From Planctomycetota bacterium (GTDB lineage: Bacteria > Planctomycetota > PLA2 > JAEUHO01), in contig JACKGW010000007.1 of assembly GCA_020631815.1 (NCBI GenBank), positions 124,001-188,000 on the forward strand: a stretch of DNA of 64,000 bases. Reading direction: 5' to 3'. A program made the translations under genes and the position numbers. Below the pieces are notes generated by a model. The model ran no database searches. It was given only the letters and a program-made list of their open reading frames with translations, and was not told where the DNA came from. Shown here piece by piece: positions 36,780-45,758 of the stretch (positions are counted from its first letter, which is position 1; each line of letters begins with the position of its first letter).

Positions 36780-37097
36780 ACCATCCCGTTCACGCCGCAG
36801 GCGGCCCTGAGCTTGTCGAAGGGCCGCCCCGTCACGCCACCCCGTCACGCCGCACGGGTCCAAGCAGCGGGTACCCACGCGGTCGAGGCTCGCCCCAGGC
36901 CCCCGGTCACCGCGCGGCGCTCGTGATTGCCACCTCGGTGGTAACTCTGGAGGATACCTTGTTACCGGTAGCAGGCAAGGCAGCCTGCGCCTGTCCAAGC
37001 GGCCTGCATGCGCCCCGCAGGCCTTCCCCCGCGCCCCGTCCGTGCGTAAGGTGCGCGCGCCGGAGGCGACGGCCAGGGAGGGTCTGCGCCGCGGCGG
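36780..37097. promoter_or_regulatory. Upstream regulatory region of the pseudopilus locus
   Basis: A gene-free stretch before the sigma54-type promoter. It holds a REP-like hairpin (36800-36828) and three inverted repeats: GGTAAC (36940-36945) with GTTACC (36961-36966), GCAGGC (36971-36976) with GCCTGC (36983-36988), and GGCCTGC (37001-37007) with GCAGGCC (37017-37023). The last two share a half-site and lie 75-130 bases upstream of the promoter, where an enhancer-binding protein would sit. Confidence 0.5.
36800..36828. repeat. REP-like hairpin with the CTGAGCTTGTCGAAG core
   Basis: Perfect 9-base arms GGCGGCCCT/AGGGCCGCC flank an 11-base loop GAGCTTGTCGA. From general knowledge, CCTGAGCTTGTCGAAGG is the core of a REP-like palindrome found dispersed in many environmental bacterial genomes. 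It lies just after the activator stop and may act as an mRNA end. Confidence 0.6.
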
Positions 37098-37113
37098 TGG
37101 AACAGGGCTTGCA
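37098..37113 (+). promoter_or_regulatory. Candidate sigma54 promoter of the FHA-PilM-pseudopilin locus
   Basis: TGGAACAGGGCTTGCA matches TGGCACG-N4-TTGCA with two differences in the -24 flank, a perfect -12 box and exact GG-N10-GC spacing. Transcription would start near 37125, giving a leader of about 123 bases before the ATG at 37248. Confidence 0.7.
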
Positions 37114-37247
37114 ATCGGGAGGAGCGGGGCGGTCACGCGGCCAGAGGCCGCGGCGGGCGCCTGTCCCCCGAGCCCCTGTCGTCAACCGCCGCGACGGGGC
37201 CCTGACCGTCTCCTCCGCGGTCCTCTTCAGAGGGAGATTCGTCCCCG

Positions 37248-39767
37248 ATGGCACGACTCATCGTGAATGACGGCGAACAGGTCGTCGACCTGAGCGCCGG
37301 TCAGTCCGTCAAGATCGGTCGCGATGCGGCGAACGAGATTCCGTTGCCCGACGAGACCAAGGCGTCGCGTAGGCACTGTCAGATCGTCGGCGTCAACAGC
37401 GGCGGCGTCACCCGCTACGAGGTGACGGATCTCGGCAGCACCAACAAGACCCGCGTCGGCGGCAAGGTCGTCGAGCGCAAGGTCTTGAGCCACGGCGACG
37501 TGATCGAGATCGGCGCCGCCACGATCCGCTTCGAAGACGAGAACGAGGAGCGCATGCTCCGCGACGCCGGCAGCCAAGGCGTGTGCTACCTCGAGTGGGT
37601 CAGCAAGGAGCGCAAGGGCGAGAAGGTCTGGCTGCGCGGGCCTCGCACCACGTTGGGTCGCCGCGAGTCCAGCACGATCGTCCTCGACGACCGCATGGCG
37701 TCCGGCCACCACGCCGAGATCGTGAAGGACCTCAACGGCTACACGCTGCGCGACATGGGCAGCACCAACGGCACCCTGGTCAACGGGGAGCCGGCGAGCG
37801 AGGTCGCGCTCAGCCACGGCTCGCGCATCCGGATCGGCAACTCGCGATTCGTCTTCAAGGACCCCTCGATGAAGGACATCGAGGTGGAGCTGGCCCAGTT
37901 CGACGACGACGACGGCTGGGGCATGCTCGGCGACGTCGACCTCAGCCGGGCCAAGGGCGGCTACGGCGGCCTGCTGGTCGGCCTGCTGCTCCTGGCTGCC
38001 GCGGCCGCGGGCGCGTGGTTCTTCGTCCAGAGCGAGCAGGAAGGCGAGGGCGGTGGCATCGCCGCCGACAGCAACCTCATCGCCGACGGCACGTTCCAGG
38101 ACGAGTCGCCCGCGTGGTCGTCGGCCGTCGAGGGCGCGCCGATCCGTGTCACGGGCGGCAGCGGCAAGCCTCTTGTCGTGCGCTACGACGGCGACACGGG
38201 CGCCGAGGGTGGCGCCGGGGGTGGCGTCGAGGCGGCGCGTGCCACGTACGCCGAGCGCTTCACCGGCTTGGCCTCACGGCCGTTCAAGCTGGACGCCAAG
38301 GTGCGGGCCAGCGGCGAGGCGGACCTCTTGGCCGTCTGGTCCAACACCGTCGGCGCGGGCAGCCGGGTGGCCGCCATTGCGCGGGCCATCCCCGTCCCGA
38401 TCGAGGGCGGTCGTGCGCGCGCCACGCTCGTGAAGCCCTCGTGGGCGCAGAACCTCTCCCTTGCGGCGCGTGTCGGTCCGGAGGGGCGCCTCACGCTCGA
38501 GTCGATCCGCCTCGAAGAGACCACCGCCAGCGAGGGCGGTGAGCTGTTGGGCGTCGCGGGCGTCCCCGGCACCGTCAAGGCCTGGGTCAGTCCCGCGGAC
38601 GGCACCCTCGATCTCGTGGAGGGCCTCGCGCAGCGCTTCGTGGGCGCTCGCCCCGTCGCTCGCCTGTCCGACGGCACCGTCCTCTCGCGCTTCGTCGTCG
38701 AGAGCGTGTCGACGGAAGGTGCTGCCGTGGTGGCCACGGGCCGCTTGCGGTCCGCCGGTTCCGAGGACGAGGGCGTGGCCGCCACGATCCGCTGGAGCGC
38801 GGGCGGTGACGACGGCCTCGAGGCCTCCGTCACCGTCCAGGGTGCGACGGCCGGGCTGCTCGTCGAGCTGCCCCGCGACCACTTGGCCGAGGGCGTCCGC
38901 TTGCTCACCGAGCGCGGCCCGCAGACGGTCTCTGCGCGCGCCGGCTCCGAGGCCGAAGCCGTGCGCAAGGTCCTGAGCGGCAGCGCCGAAGGAGGCGGGG
39001 CGGGCCTCGTGACGTGGGCGCCGGCCGGCGGGCAGGGCGAGATCGCGCGCGTGCAGCTGGCCGACGCGCTCGACGCCTCCCTGCTCGAGATGCGGTTGTT
39101 CGGGGATGGGGCGAGCGCCTCGTTCCACACCGTCACCGACTACGGGCCGAGCAGCCGCGCCGCCGATCAGCGCCTCTCCGCCGCGCGCCTGCGGCTGCCC
39201 GAGGAGCCCGTCGCCGCGATCGCGGACCTGCGCGGCATCGCGCAGGAGTTCCCCTTCAACGAGGGCGTGCGCGAAGAGGCCCTGCGCCTCGCGTCCAACC
39301 GCGAGCGTCAGCTGGCCGACCTGGTCGACGACGCAGCCGCTGCGCTGCGCGCCAACCAGATCTTCGGCTCGGAAGAGACGCTCGCCACGGCCACCGACAA
39401 GGTGCGCTCGGCGGCCGCGTTGCTGGGCCTCCAGGGCGAGCAGGCGCCGCCGGAGGGCAGCAGCCCCGTCGTGGCGCGCGCCCACGAGCTGATGGTTGCC
39501 CTCGGCGAAGCGCGCGCGGCGCACATCGCACGCGCGGCGGGCGCCGAGGTGGGCCGCCTCGAGCGTCTGGCCTCCATGCTCCAGGGCGTGGAAGGCTACG
39601 AGCCGATGGCCGCCCTCTACCTGCGCATCCTCGTCGATCGCTTCGGCGAAGGTCCGCCGGACCCCGCGCTCGAGGCACGCCTCGAGCAGGCACGCGCACG
39701 CCTGCAAGCGCTGCGCACCGAGTACTCGTCCAGCCTGCTGCCCGACCCCGCCACGAGCGGTCGGTAG
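37248..39767 (+). CDS. Double-FHA membrane protein heading the pseudopilus locus
   Basis: An 839-residue protein of unknown exact role. Two FHA domains occupy residues 1-95 (VKIGRDAANEIPLPD, RRHCQIV, DLGSTNKTRVGG) and about 125-205 (TTLGRRESSTIVLDD, GHHAEI, DMGSTNGTLVNG). A single membrane helix follows at about 241-261 (GGLLVGLLLLAAAAAGAWFFV). The remaining 570 residues would be periplasmic, with a beta-rich middle and a helical C-terminal third. The cytoplasmic FHA pair could read a phosphothreonine signal and pass it across the membrane to the pilus-like machinery encoded next. The start has GAGGGAG about 10 bases upstream. The gene lies behind the sigma54-type promoter at 37098 and 19 bases before the PilM-like gene. 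Confidence 0.88.
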   Translation: MARLIVNDGEQVVDLSAGQSVKIGRDAANEIPLPDETKASRRHCQIVGVNSGGVTRYEVTDLGSTNKTRVGGKVVERKVLSHGDVIEIGAATIRFEDENEERMLRDAGSQGVCYLEWVSKERKGEKVWLRGPRTTLGRRESSTIVLDDRMASGHHAEIVKDLNGYTLRDMGSTNGTLVNGEPASEVALSHGSRIRIGNSRFVFKDPSMKDIEVELAQFDDDDGWGMLGDVDLSRAKGGYGGLLVGLLLLAAAAAGAWFFVQSEQEGEGGGIAADSNLIADGTFQDESPAWSSAVEGAPIRVTGGSGKPLVVRYDGDTGAEGGAGGGVEAARATYAERFTGLASRPFKLDAKVRASGEADLLAVWSNTVGAGSRVAAIARAIPVPIEGGRARATLVKPSWAQNLSLAARVGPEGRLTLESIRLEETTASEGGELLGVAGVPGTVKAWVSPADGTLDLVEGLAQRFVGARPVARLSDGTVLSRFVVESVSTEGAAVVATGRLRSAGSEDEGVAATIRWSAGGDDGLEASVTVQGATAGLLVELPRDHLAEGVRLLTERGPQTVSARAGSEAEAVRKVLSGSAEGGGAGLVTWAPAGGQGEIARVQLADALDASLLEMRLFGDGASASFHTVTDYGPSSRAADQRLSAARLRLPEEPVAAIADLRGIAQEFPFNEGVREEALRLASNRERQLADLVDDAAAALRANQIFGSEETLATATDKVRSAAALLGLQGEQAPPEGSSPVVARAHELMVALGEARAAHIARAAGAEVGRLERLASMLQGVEGYEPMAALYLRILVDRFGEGPPDPALEARLEQARARLQALRTEYSSSLLPDPATSGR

Positions 39768-39786
39768 ACGCAAGGAGCCGTAGCAC

Positions 39787-41667
39787 ATGCCCCAGATCGG
39801 ACTCGGCGTCACCATCGGCAGCCACTCGCTGCGCGGCGTCCTGCTCAAGCGCAAGGGCGAGGGCTTCGTCGTCCAGCGCGTCTTCGCGGACCGCATCAGC
39901 GACGAGACCACGCCGCTCGCCGGCCGCGCGCTCGCGGGCCGCGGCCTCAAGGGCGTACCGGTCACGCTCGGCCTGACCGGCCGCGACGTGATCATCCGGT
40001 ACACGCAGATCCCGCCCGTGCCCGAGTGGCGTCTCAAGACGCTCATGAAGTACGAGGTCGAAGAGGTCAGCTCGCAGAGCGGTGGCGACGTCTCCGCCGA
40101 CTACCACAAGCTCACCCTGCCGGATCCCGACGGCTCCCGCGACGACGACACGGTGCTCGTGGCGTTGGCGCGCAACCGCCATCTGGATCGTCTCTCCGCG
40201 GCGCTCGGCAGCGGAGGCCTCAAGCTGGGCGAGGCCACGCCGAACAGCGTGGCGCTCTTCAACGCGTTCGCCGTCAACGCCACCTACCGCGAGGACGAGA
40301 CGGCCCTGCTCGTCAACCTCGGCGCCGAGAACGTCGACATTGCCTTGCAGCGAGGCGGTGAGCTGCTGTTCGCCCGCAACGCCACGCCCGGCGGCAAGGC
40401 GTTCACCGAAGCCATCGAGCAGGCGTTCGCCACCACGTTCGGCAAGGCCGAGAAGATGAAGACGTCCAAGGGCGACGTCACGCCGAAGGGCCAGGCGCGC
40501 TACGCCGACCCGACGGCCGAGAAGGTCGCCAACTCGATCATCGGCGTGGCGGGCCAGCTGTCGTCGATGATCCAGAGCACCATGATGATCGCGCGGGCGC
40601 AGACGCGCCTGCCGGACCTCAAGGTCGACCGCGTGGTGCTGGCCGGTGGTGGCGCCTCGCTGACGGGCTTGGACCTCTACCTCAAGCAGGCCATGGGCGT
40701 TCCCGTCGAGCGCTTCGACCCCTTCGTGCTGTCCGACCTGACGGGCTTGAGCGACGAAGAGCGTGAGCTGGTCACGTCCGCGCCGCACGAGTTCGCAGTC
40801 GCCGTGGGCTTGGCCCAGAGCACGCTGTCGCCGGCCGCGTTCCGCCTGGCCGTGCTGCCCGAGAAGGTCAAGCGTGCCCGCGACTTCGCCCAGAAGGGCG
40901 TGTGGGCCGTGGCCGCGGGTGCCGTGGCGCTGGGCGCGCTGTTCTTCCTCTACAAGGGCCGCAGCGATGCGGCGGCGGCCTACGACAAGGAGCGCAGCGC
41001 CGTCCAGCGCACCCAGAAGGAGGTGCGCGCCGAAGACGAGCGCCTGCGCCAGGCGCTCGGCAAGTTCCAGCAAGTGCAGGTCAAGCACCGTCTGCTGGCC
41101 GACATGGCGCTGCCCGGCGCGTTCTATGCCGAGGCCCTCGACCTGTTGGAGAACAGTGCCACCGAGCACATCTACCTCAACGAGGTCCGCCTGCAGGTGG
41201 ACAAGAGCGTCAACACCTTCAGCTACCTCGTCGGCAAGGGCGGGTCGGCGAAGGGCTACGAAGAGAGCAGCCGGACGGCGGGCGAGGTGCGCGAGCCCTG
41301 GGTGCAGATCGACGGGCGCGTCAGTGGCGGCGAGAACCCCTCGCGCATCTGGCAGGAGTTCGTGGAGACCCTGAACCGCAACAAGAGCGGCATCGTGGTC
41401 GAGACGGAGCAGGCGTTCAAGTCGGGTCCCTCGGGCCAGCCGGGGACCTTCAAGATGCGGCTGCGTCCGGGCGTCAAGCTCGAGCCGGCCACCGAGGGCG
41501 ACGAGGGCATTCGCCAGGTGCTGCGCTACGTGGATGTGGACAACGCGGAGGAGCCGACGGCGTTCGTCGGTCGCCGAGCGAATGGCGAGCAGGTCACCGT
41601 GCCGCTCGACAGCGTCAAGAAGGACCAGCGCGAAGAGCTGCTGAACCAGATCAAGAACCGCCGGTAG
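39787..41667 (+). CDS. PilM-PilN-like fusion, pilus or secretion assembly protein
   Basis: PilM is an actin-like cytoplasmic ATPase-fold protein and PilN its membrane partner in type IV pilus and type II secretion platforms. Residues 1-335 show the actin-like pattern (LGVTIGSHSLRGVLLKR at the N-terminus, ALLVNLGAENVDIALQRGG, VDRVVLAGGGASLTGLDLYL). After a linker, one membrane helix lies at about 372-392 (GVWAVAAGAVALGALFFLY). A coiled coil and a PilN-like periplasmic domain follow (LDLLENSATEHIYLNEVRLQV). Separate pilM and pilN genes are the usual arrangement, so this is a natural fusion. AGGAG precedes the ATG. Confidence 0.85.
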   Translation: MPQIGLGVTIGSHSLRGVLLKRKGEGFVVQRVFADRISDETTPLAGRALAGRGLKGVPVTLGLTGRDVIIRYTQIPPVPEWRLKTLMKYEVEEVSSQSGGDVSADYHKLTLPDPDGSRDDDTVLVALARNRHLDRLSAALGSGGLKLGEATPNSVALFNAFAVNATYREDETALLVNLGAENVDIALQRGGELLFARNATPGGKAFTEAIEQAFATTFGKAEKMKTSKGDVTPKGQARYADPTAEKVANSIIGVAGQLSSMIQSTMMIARAQTRLPDLKVDRVVLAGGGASLTGLDLYLKQAMGVPVERFDPFVLSDLTGLSDEERELVTSAPHEFAVAVGLAQSTLSPAAFRLAVLPEKVKRARDFAQKGVWAVAAGAVALGALFFLYKGRSDAAAAYDKERSAVQRTQKEVRAEDERLRQALGKFQQVQVKHRLLADMALPGAFYAEALDLLENSATEHIYLNEVRLQVDKSVNTFSYLVGKGGSAKGYEESSRTAGEVREPWVQIDGRVSGGENPSRIWQEFVETLNRNKSGIVVETEQAFKSGPSGQPGTFKMRLRPGVKLEPATEGDEGIRQVLRYVDVDNAEEPTAFVGRRANGEQVTVPLDSVKKDQREELLNQIKNRR

Positions 41668-41700
41668 GCCCACGGGGCACACGGCGGGGAGGCGATCCCC

Positions 41701-42651
41701 ATGGACGAGCTTTGGCAGCGCTACCGCACGTTCTGGACTCCGGTCCTGATCGGCGTCGGCGTGTTCCTGGTCGGCATCATTGCCGTCCACATCATCACCA
41801 AGGACCCCGAGGCGCAGAAGCGCGGGCTCATCGCCGACCAGAGCTCGCTCCGCGGCATGAAGCGCCCGGAGCGTGGCGTGGCCGAACAGCTGCGCAAGCT
41901 CACCGGGGACCTCGACGCCCAGGCGACGTCGTGGGCCACGCGGCTCGACACGTCGCGTAGCGCCGGCGAGCAGCTGTTGGAGCAAGGTGTGGACCGCGCG
42001 CTCCGCGCCGCCATCCTCCGCGGCGCGAGCGACGCCGAAGCACGCGACACGGCGCGCTTGGCCGCACGCTTCGATGACGACGAGGTCGCGGCCGCACGGG
42101 CCGCGCGCAAGTTCGCCACCCTCAAGCCGCAGAGCATCGAGCAGCTGCGCTCGGGCGATCCCAACGTCGCCTTCGGCGGCCTCAAGAGCGAGGTCTGGAC
42201 CGCGTTGCGCGTACGCGCCAACCGCGCCGACATGGAGATCGCCGACGCCTTGGGCTTCGATGCCATCGCCTCGGTCAACCGGGCGACGCTCCCCGGCTGC
42301 GTGCTGAGCCTCGCGCTCGTTGCCGACCTTGCCGACCTCGCCATTCGTGGGGGCGTCAGCGCGTTCGACATGATCAAGGTCGGCCCCAACATCACCCCCG
42401 GCCAGCCGACGGACTTCGTGACGGAGTGGCCGGTCACGATCGCGATGGAAGGGCCCTACGGCGCCATCGCCCGCCTTGTCGATCGCGTCACCGATCCCCA
42501 ACACGCCGAGGCGCTGCTCGGCGCGACGCTCAAGCAGCCGGGTGGTCGTACGGGTCGTACGCCGGACGGCGTCGTGCGCTTCGAAGCCACGCTCGCCGCT
42601 GCCGTCGTCCGTCCTGCCGTCGATCTCGGCCTCGACCGGAGCGAGCAGTGA
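41701..42651 (+). CDS. PilO/GspM-like inner-membrane assembly protein
   Basis: A 316-residue protein with a short cytoplasmic N-terminus, one membrane helix at about 13-32 (PVLIGVGVFLVGIIAVHII) and a large helical then alpha/beta periplasmic part. Its topology and its position directly after the PilM-PilN fusion match PilO or GspM, which clamps the inner-membrane platform. Sequence similarity to either is weak by eye, so the name rests on topology and order. A strong GGGGAGG precedes the ATG. The next gene begins just after its stop. Confidence 0.65.
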   Translation: MDELWQRYRTFWTPVLIGVGVFLVGIIAVHIITKDPEAQKRGLIADQSSLRGMKRPERGVAEQLRKLTGDLDAQATSWATRLDTSRSAGEQLLEQGVDRALRAAILRGASDAEARDTARLAARFDDDEVAAARAARKFATLKPQSIEQLRSGDPNVAFGGLKSEVWTALRVRANRADMEIADALGFDAIASVNRATLPGCVLSLALVADLADLAIRGGVSAFDMIKVGPNITPGQPTDFVTEWPVTIAMEGPYGAIARLVDRVTDPQHAEALLGATLKQPGGRTGRTPDGVVRFEATLAAAVVRPAVDLGLDRSEQ

Positions 42652-42704
42652 TGACCGGCTTCGTACTCCCCGGTTCCCTGACGGCCACCCTGGAAGGAGC
42701 TTCG

Positions 42705-45700
42705 ATGCTCGATGGCCTCTTGCAGGCCGTGCCGACGCTCGTCGTGGCGGGCGCCTTCGGCACGTTCATGCTCTACCTCTTGCTCGGCCTCTTGGCCCTG
42801 CCCGTCACGGCGGCGCTGGACAAGACGCTGGGCAAGGAGAAGGCGCTCCTGGTCTACGCCGGCGCCCTGCTGCTCTTCACGATGTTCGTGATGGGCGGTG
42901 GCAGCGGCAACGCGCCCAAGGCCAGCCCGGGTCGCGAAGACAAGGTGCGGACGCCCAGCATCGCCCTGTCGGGTGACCCGTTCGCGCGGCCCGACCTCCT
43001 GGCCGGGGGCGTCCCGGGCGAAGGCGACCGTCGCAACGTGTTCCGCCGCACGACGGACACGAGCCCGCTGCCCGCACCCGAGCTCGAGGCCCCGCCCTGG
43101 TACGAGCTCCCCGTGTCGCTGCCGCCGACCGTGCCGGGGCCGGCCCCGGGTGCGCGCTACGTGCTCCGCGGCGAGAAGCCGGTCATCGATCCCGAGGACG
43201 GCTCGGCGATCGCCACCATTCCCGACGCCATCTTCGCCGATCGCGTGCCGCAACCCGAAGAGGTCTACGACGTCATCGAGACCGCGGGCGGCAAGACGTT
43301 CGTGTACGTGCTCGGCGTCAACGACGGCTCGGGCTGGGTGCGCGAGGGCGAGCCGGGCTTCGAGGACGCCGTCTGGCGTCTGTCGGCCGGCTCCGAAGAC
43401 GAACGCGCCAAGATCGAAGTCAGCATGGCCAACGTCGGCGACTCCAAGGCGGCGTCCAAGCTGCTGGCCCCGGAGGACGTGCTGAAGGCACGGCGCGGCA
43501 ACCTCTTCACGCGCCGTCTCAACCCGGCCGTCGAGACGTTCCATCGCCGCGAGACGGTCGAGAACCGCTTCCGGGCCGCGCTCGATGGGGCGGGCCTCAA
43601 GTGGTCCACCTGGCAGTCCGCGCAGGACGTCGGCGCCTTGCGTCGCGCCGCGCAGAAGATGGCCGAAGTGGGCAAGACCGGGCAGGAAGCCGGGCTGGGC
43701 TGGTCGTACGCCGCCCAGCTGCTCGAGGTAGCGCTCCAGGAAGTCGATCGTGTGGGGGACACCGCGCGTCGCTCCGAGCTGCTGCTCGAGCTGCTCGATG
43801 CCTACCGCGCGCGCCACGACGAAGCGGCGCTCTTCCGCACGCTGGCGGCCTACGTGCGCGCCAACCCGGGCCGTCCGGATGGCTGGACGTGGACCGGCGA
43901 CTTGGTGCTCACCCGGATGGGCGAGCCCGAAGAGGCGCTGCGCTTCTACGACCGCGGCATCGAGGCCCGCGCCACGTCGGCCGATGCCCACTTGGGCCGC
44001 GCGCGCGCGCTCGCCTGGCTGGGTCGTCAGGCGGACGCCTTGGCGGCGGTGGGTCGCGCCGGCTCCGACGCCGAGGCCCAGCTGCTCCGCGCCACGACCC
44101 AGCTGCGTCTCGGGCAGCTGCCGTTGGCCAAGAGCACGGTCGAGGCGCTGCTGTCGCGCGAGCCGAGCATGGCGGAGGCCATCCACCTGCGTGGCTGCGT
44201 GCTCTACGCCATGGGCGACCTGACCGCGGCGCGCTCTGCGTTCGAGCAGGCTGCCACGCTCCAGGGCGGCGCCGCCGTGCGCGCCCAGGCCTGCTACGGC
44301 CTGGGGTTGACGTGCGTGCGCCTCGGCCAGGGCAAGGCCGCACACGACGCCTTCGAGGCCTGCAGCCGTGCCCTCTCGCAGGGCAGCGACCCGGGCCCGA
44401 TGCCGGACGAGATCGTGTCGCCGGCCTTCGGCCACGCGTTCCTCGCGTGGTGCCGTGGCGACGACTCGGCCTTCGGCGACCGTCTCGCCGAAGCCCGTGA
44501 CGAGGCGCCGCGCTCCAGCTACGTCGAGTTCTTCGCCGGCATGACGTCGGCGCTGGGCCACGACTACGCGTCCGCACTCCGCTCGCTGGACAACGCGGGC
44601 GAGCGGGCCGAGGGCTACGCCGAGCTCGACGGCTGGCTGGGGCGCGTCCACATGGCGCTGGGCGAGGCGGCTGCCGCCGTGCAGGCGCCCGAGAGCGAGG
44701 TCGCCGAGAGCTTCGACCGTTCGCTCGCCTTCCTGGGACGCGCCGCGGACCGCGAAGAGGCGCGCGACAAGAAGGCCTTCGGCATGCGTCTGCGTCAGGC
44801 CTTGGCCGCGACGGCAGCCACGCACCTCAACCGCAAGCGCCGCTTCCAGGACGCCAAGGACATCGTCAACAAGATCCTCTCCAAGGAGGAGCTGCGCGAG
44901 CAGCCCGCGGCGCTCTGCGTGCGCGGCTATGCCTGGTTCCAGCTGGGGGCGTACGACGAGTCGGCCTACGACGAGTGCCTGCGCGACTTCCAGCTTGTCG
45001 TGGACACGGTCAAGGACGATCCGTCAAGCCCCTGGGCCACCTGGCTGACCTACGCGCGTGGCCGTCTGGACGACGTCAAGCGCTGGCGCTCCCTGGAAGA
45101 GAAGCGCGTGGTCTTCGAGGGCGTGTCCCTCTCCAAGGACTGGGAGCAGGTGGAGGGCAACGACGTCTCCATCAAGCTCGACGAAGGCACGCTGGTCTTC
45201 AAGGGACCCAAGGCCAAGAAGGACGGCCGCCTCGAGGACCCGACGGTCGCCGCATCCACCACCAGCCTCTTCTCGAAGCGCTCCTTCGAGGAGGTCTCGT
45301 TCAAGATCACGATTCCCGGCGAGATCAGCGGCAAGTACCAGAACAACAACGTGTTCGGCGCGCAGCTGACCGTCGCTTCGCGCGGCGGTCGCGGCCGCTC
45401 GGCGGCTGCCGGTATCGGTGTCTTCAACGACCGCGGTCGCGTGGCCATCCGCGTGGGCGGTGGTCGCGAAGAGCAGTGGCGCGACGGTGAGGTCCACCGC
45501 CTGCTCGACGAGAACGGCAAGGAGATCGCGTGGCCGAGCAACGGCCCCGTCACGATCCGCTTCGTCCGCGAGGACCACGACGAAGGCCTGCTGGTCGTCT
45601 ACCTGGACGACGAGCGCCTGATCGAGGACCGCATCGGCGGCCTCAAGCGCGCCGGCGGCGACATGCAGCTTTGGATCGGGGGTTACTCGACCCAGGCACA

Positions 45701-45758
45701 GCCCTACGATGTGACCGTGACCGATCTGCGCGTCATCCGCCAGAAGGGAGACCGCTGA
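42705..45758 (+). CDS. TPR protein with C-terminal concanavalin-like domain
   Basis: A 1017-residue protein placed between the PilO-like gene and the pseudopilins. The ATG at 42705 has an excellent GGAAGGAG at 7 bases; an earlier in-frame ATG at 42651 overlaps the previous stop and cannot be excluded. Two membrane helices lie at the N-terminus (about 8-35 and 48-64). A linker with proline-rich stretches follows, then TPR-like repeats from about 320 to 750. The last 210 residues are beta-rich (FEGVSLSKDWEQVEGNDVSI, VSFKITIPGEISGKYQNNN, VYLDDERLIEDRIGGLKRAG) and resemble the laminin-G or DUF1080 class of concanavalin-like folds, which often bind sugars. Its role in the machine is unknown. Confidence 0.75.
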   Translation: MLDGLLQAVPTLVVAGAFGTFMLYLLLGLLALPVTAALDKTLGKEKALLVYAGALLLFTMFVMGGGSGNAPKASPGREDKVRTPSIALSGDPFARPDLLAGGVPGEGDRRNVFRRTTDTSPLPAPELEAPPWYELPVSLPPTVPGPAPGARYVLRGEKPVIDPEDGSAIATIPDAIFADRVPQPEEVYDVIETAGGKTFVYVLGVNDGSGWVREGEPGFEDAVWRLSAGSEDERAKIEVSMANVGDSKAASKLLAPEDVLKARRGNLFTRRLNPAVETFHRRETVENRFRAALDGAGLKWSTWQSAQDVGALRRAAQKMAEVGKTGQEAGLGWSYAAQLLEVALQEVDRVGDTARRSELLLELLDAYRARHDEAALFRTLAAYVRANPGRPDGWTWTGDLVLTRMGEPEEALRFYDRGIEARATSADAHLGRARALAWLGRQADALAAVGRAGSDAEAQLLRATTQLRLGQLPLAKSTVEALLSREPSMAEAIHLRGCVLYAMGDLTAARSAFEQAATLQGGAAVRAQACYGLGLTCVRLGQGKAAHDAFEACSRALSQGSDPGPMPDEIVSPAFGHAFLAWCRGDDSAFGDRLAEARDEAPRSSYVEFFAGMTSALGHDYASALRSLDNAGERAEGYAELDGWLGRVHMALGEAAAAVQAPESEVAESFDRSLAFLGRAADREEARDKKAFGMRLRQALAATAATHLNRKRRFQDAKDIVNKILSKEELREQPAALCVRGYAWFQLGAYDESAYDECLRDFQLVVDTVKDDPSSPWATWLTYARGRLDDVKRWRSLEEKRVVFEGVSLSKDWEQVEGNDVSIKLDEGTLVFKGPKAKKDGRLEDPTVAASTTSLFSKRSFEEVSFKITIPGEISGKYQNNNVFGAQLTVASRGGRGRSAAAGIGVFNDRGRVAIRVGGGREEQWRDGEVHRLLDENGKEIAWPSNGPVTIRFVREDHDEGLLVVYLDDERLIEDRIGGLKRAGGDMQLWIGGYSTQAQPYDVTVTDLRVIRQKGDR

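Noticed and set aside
42426..42704. Longer N-terminus for the TPR/lectin protein (start at 42426)
   Set aside because: It overlaps the PilO-like gene by over 200 bases in another frame and is Arg-rich; the ATG at 42705 has GGAAGGAG.
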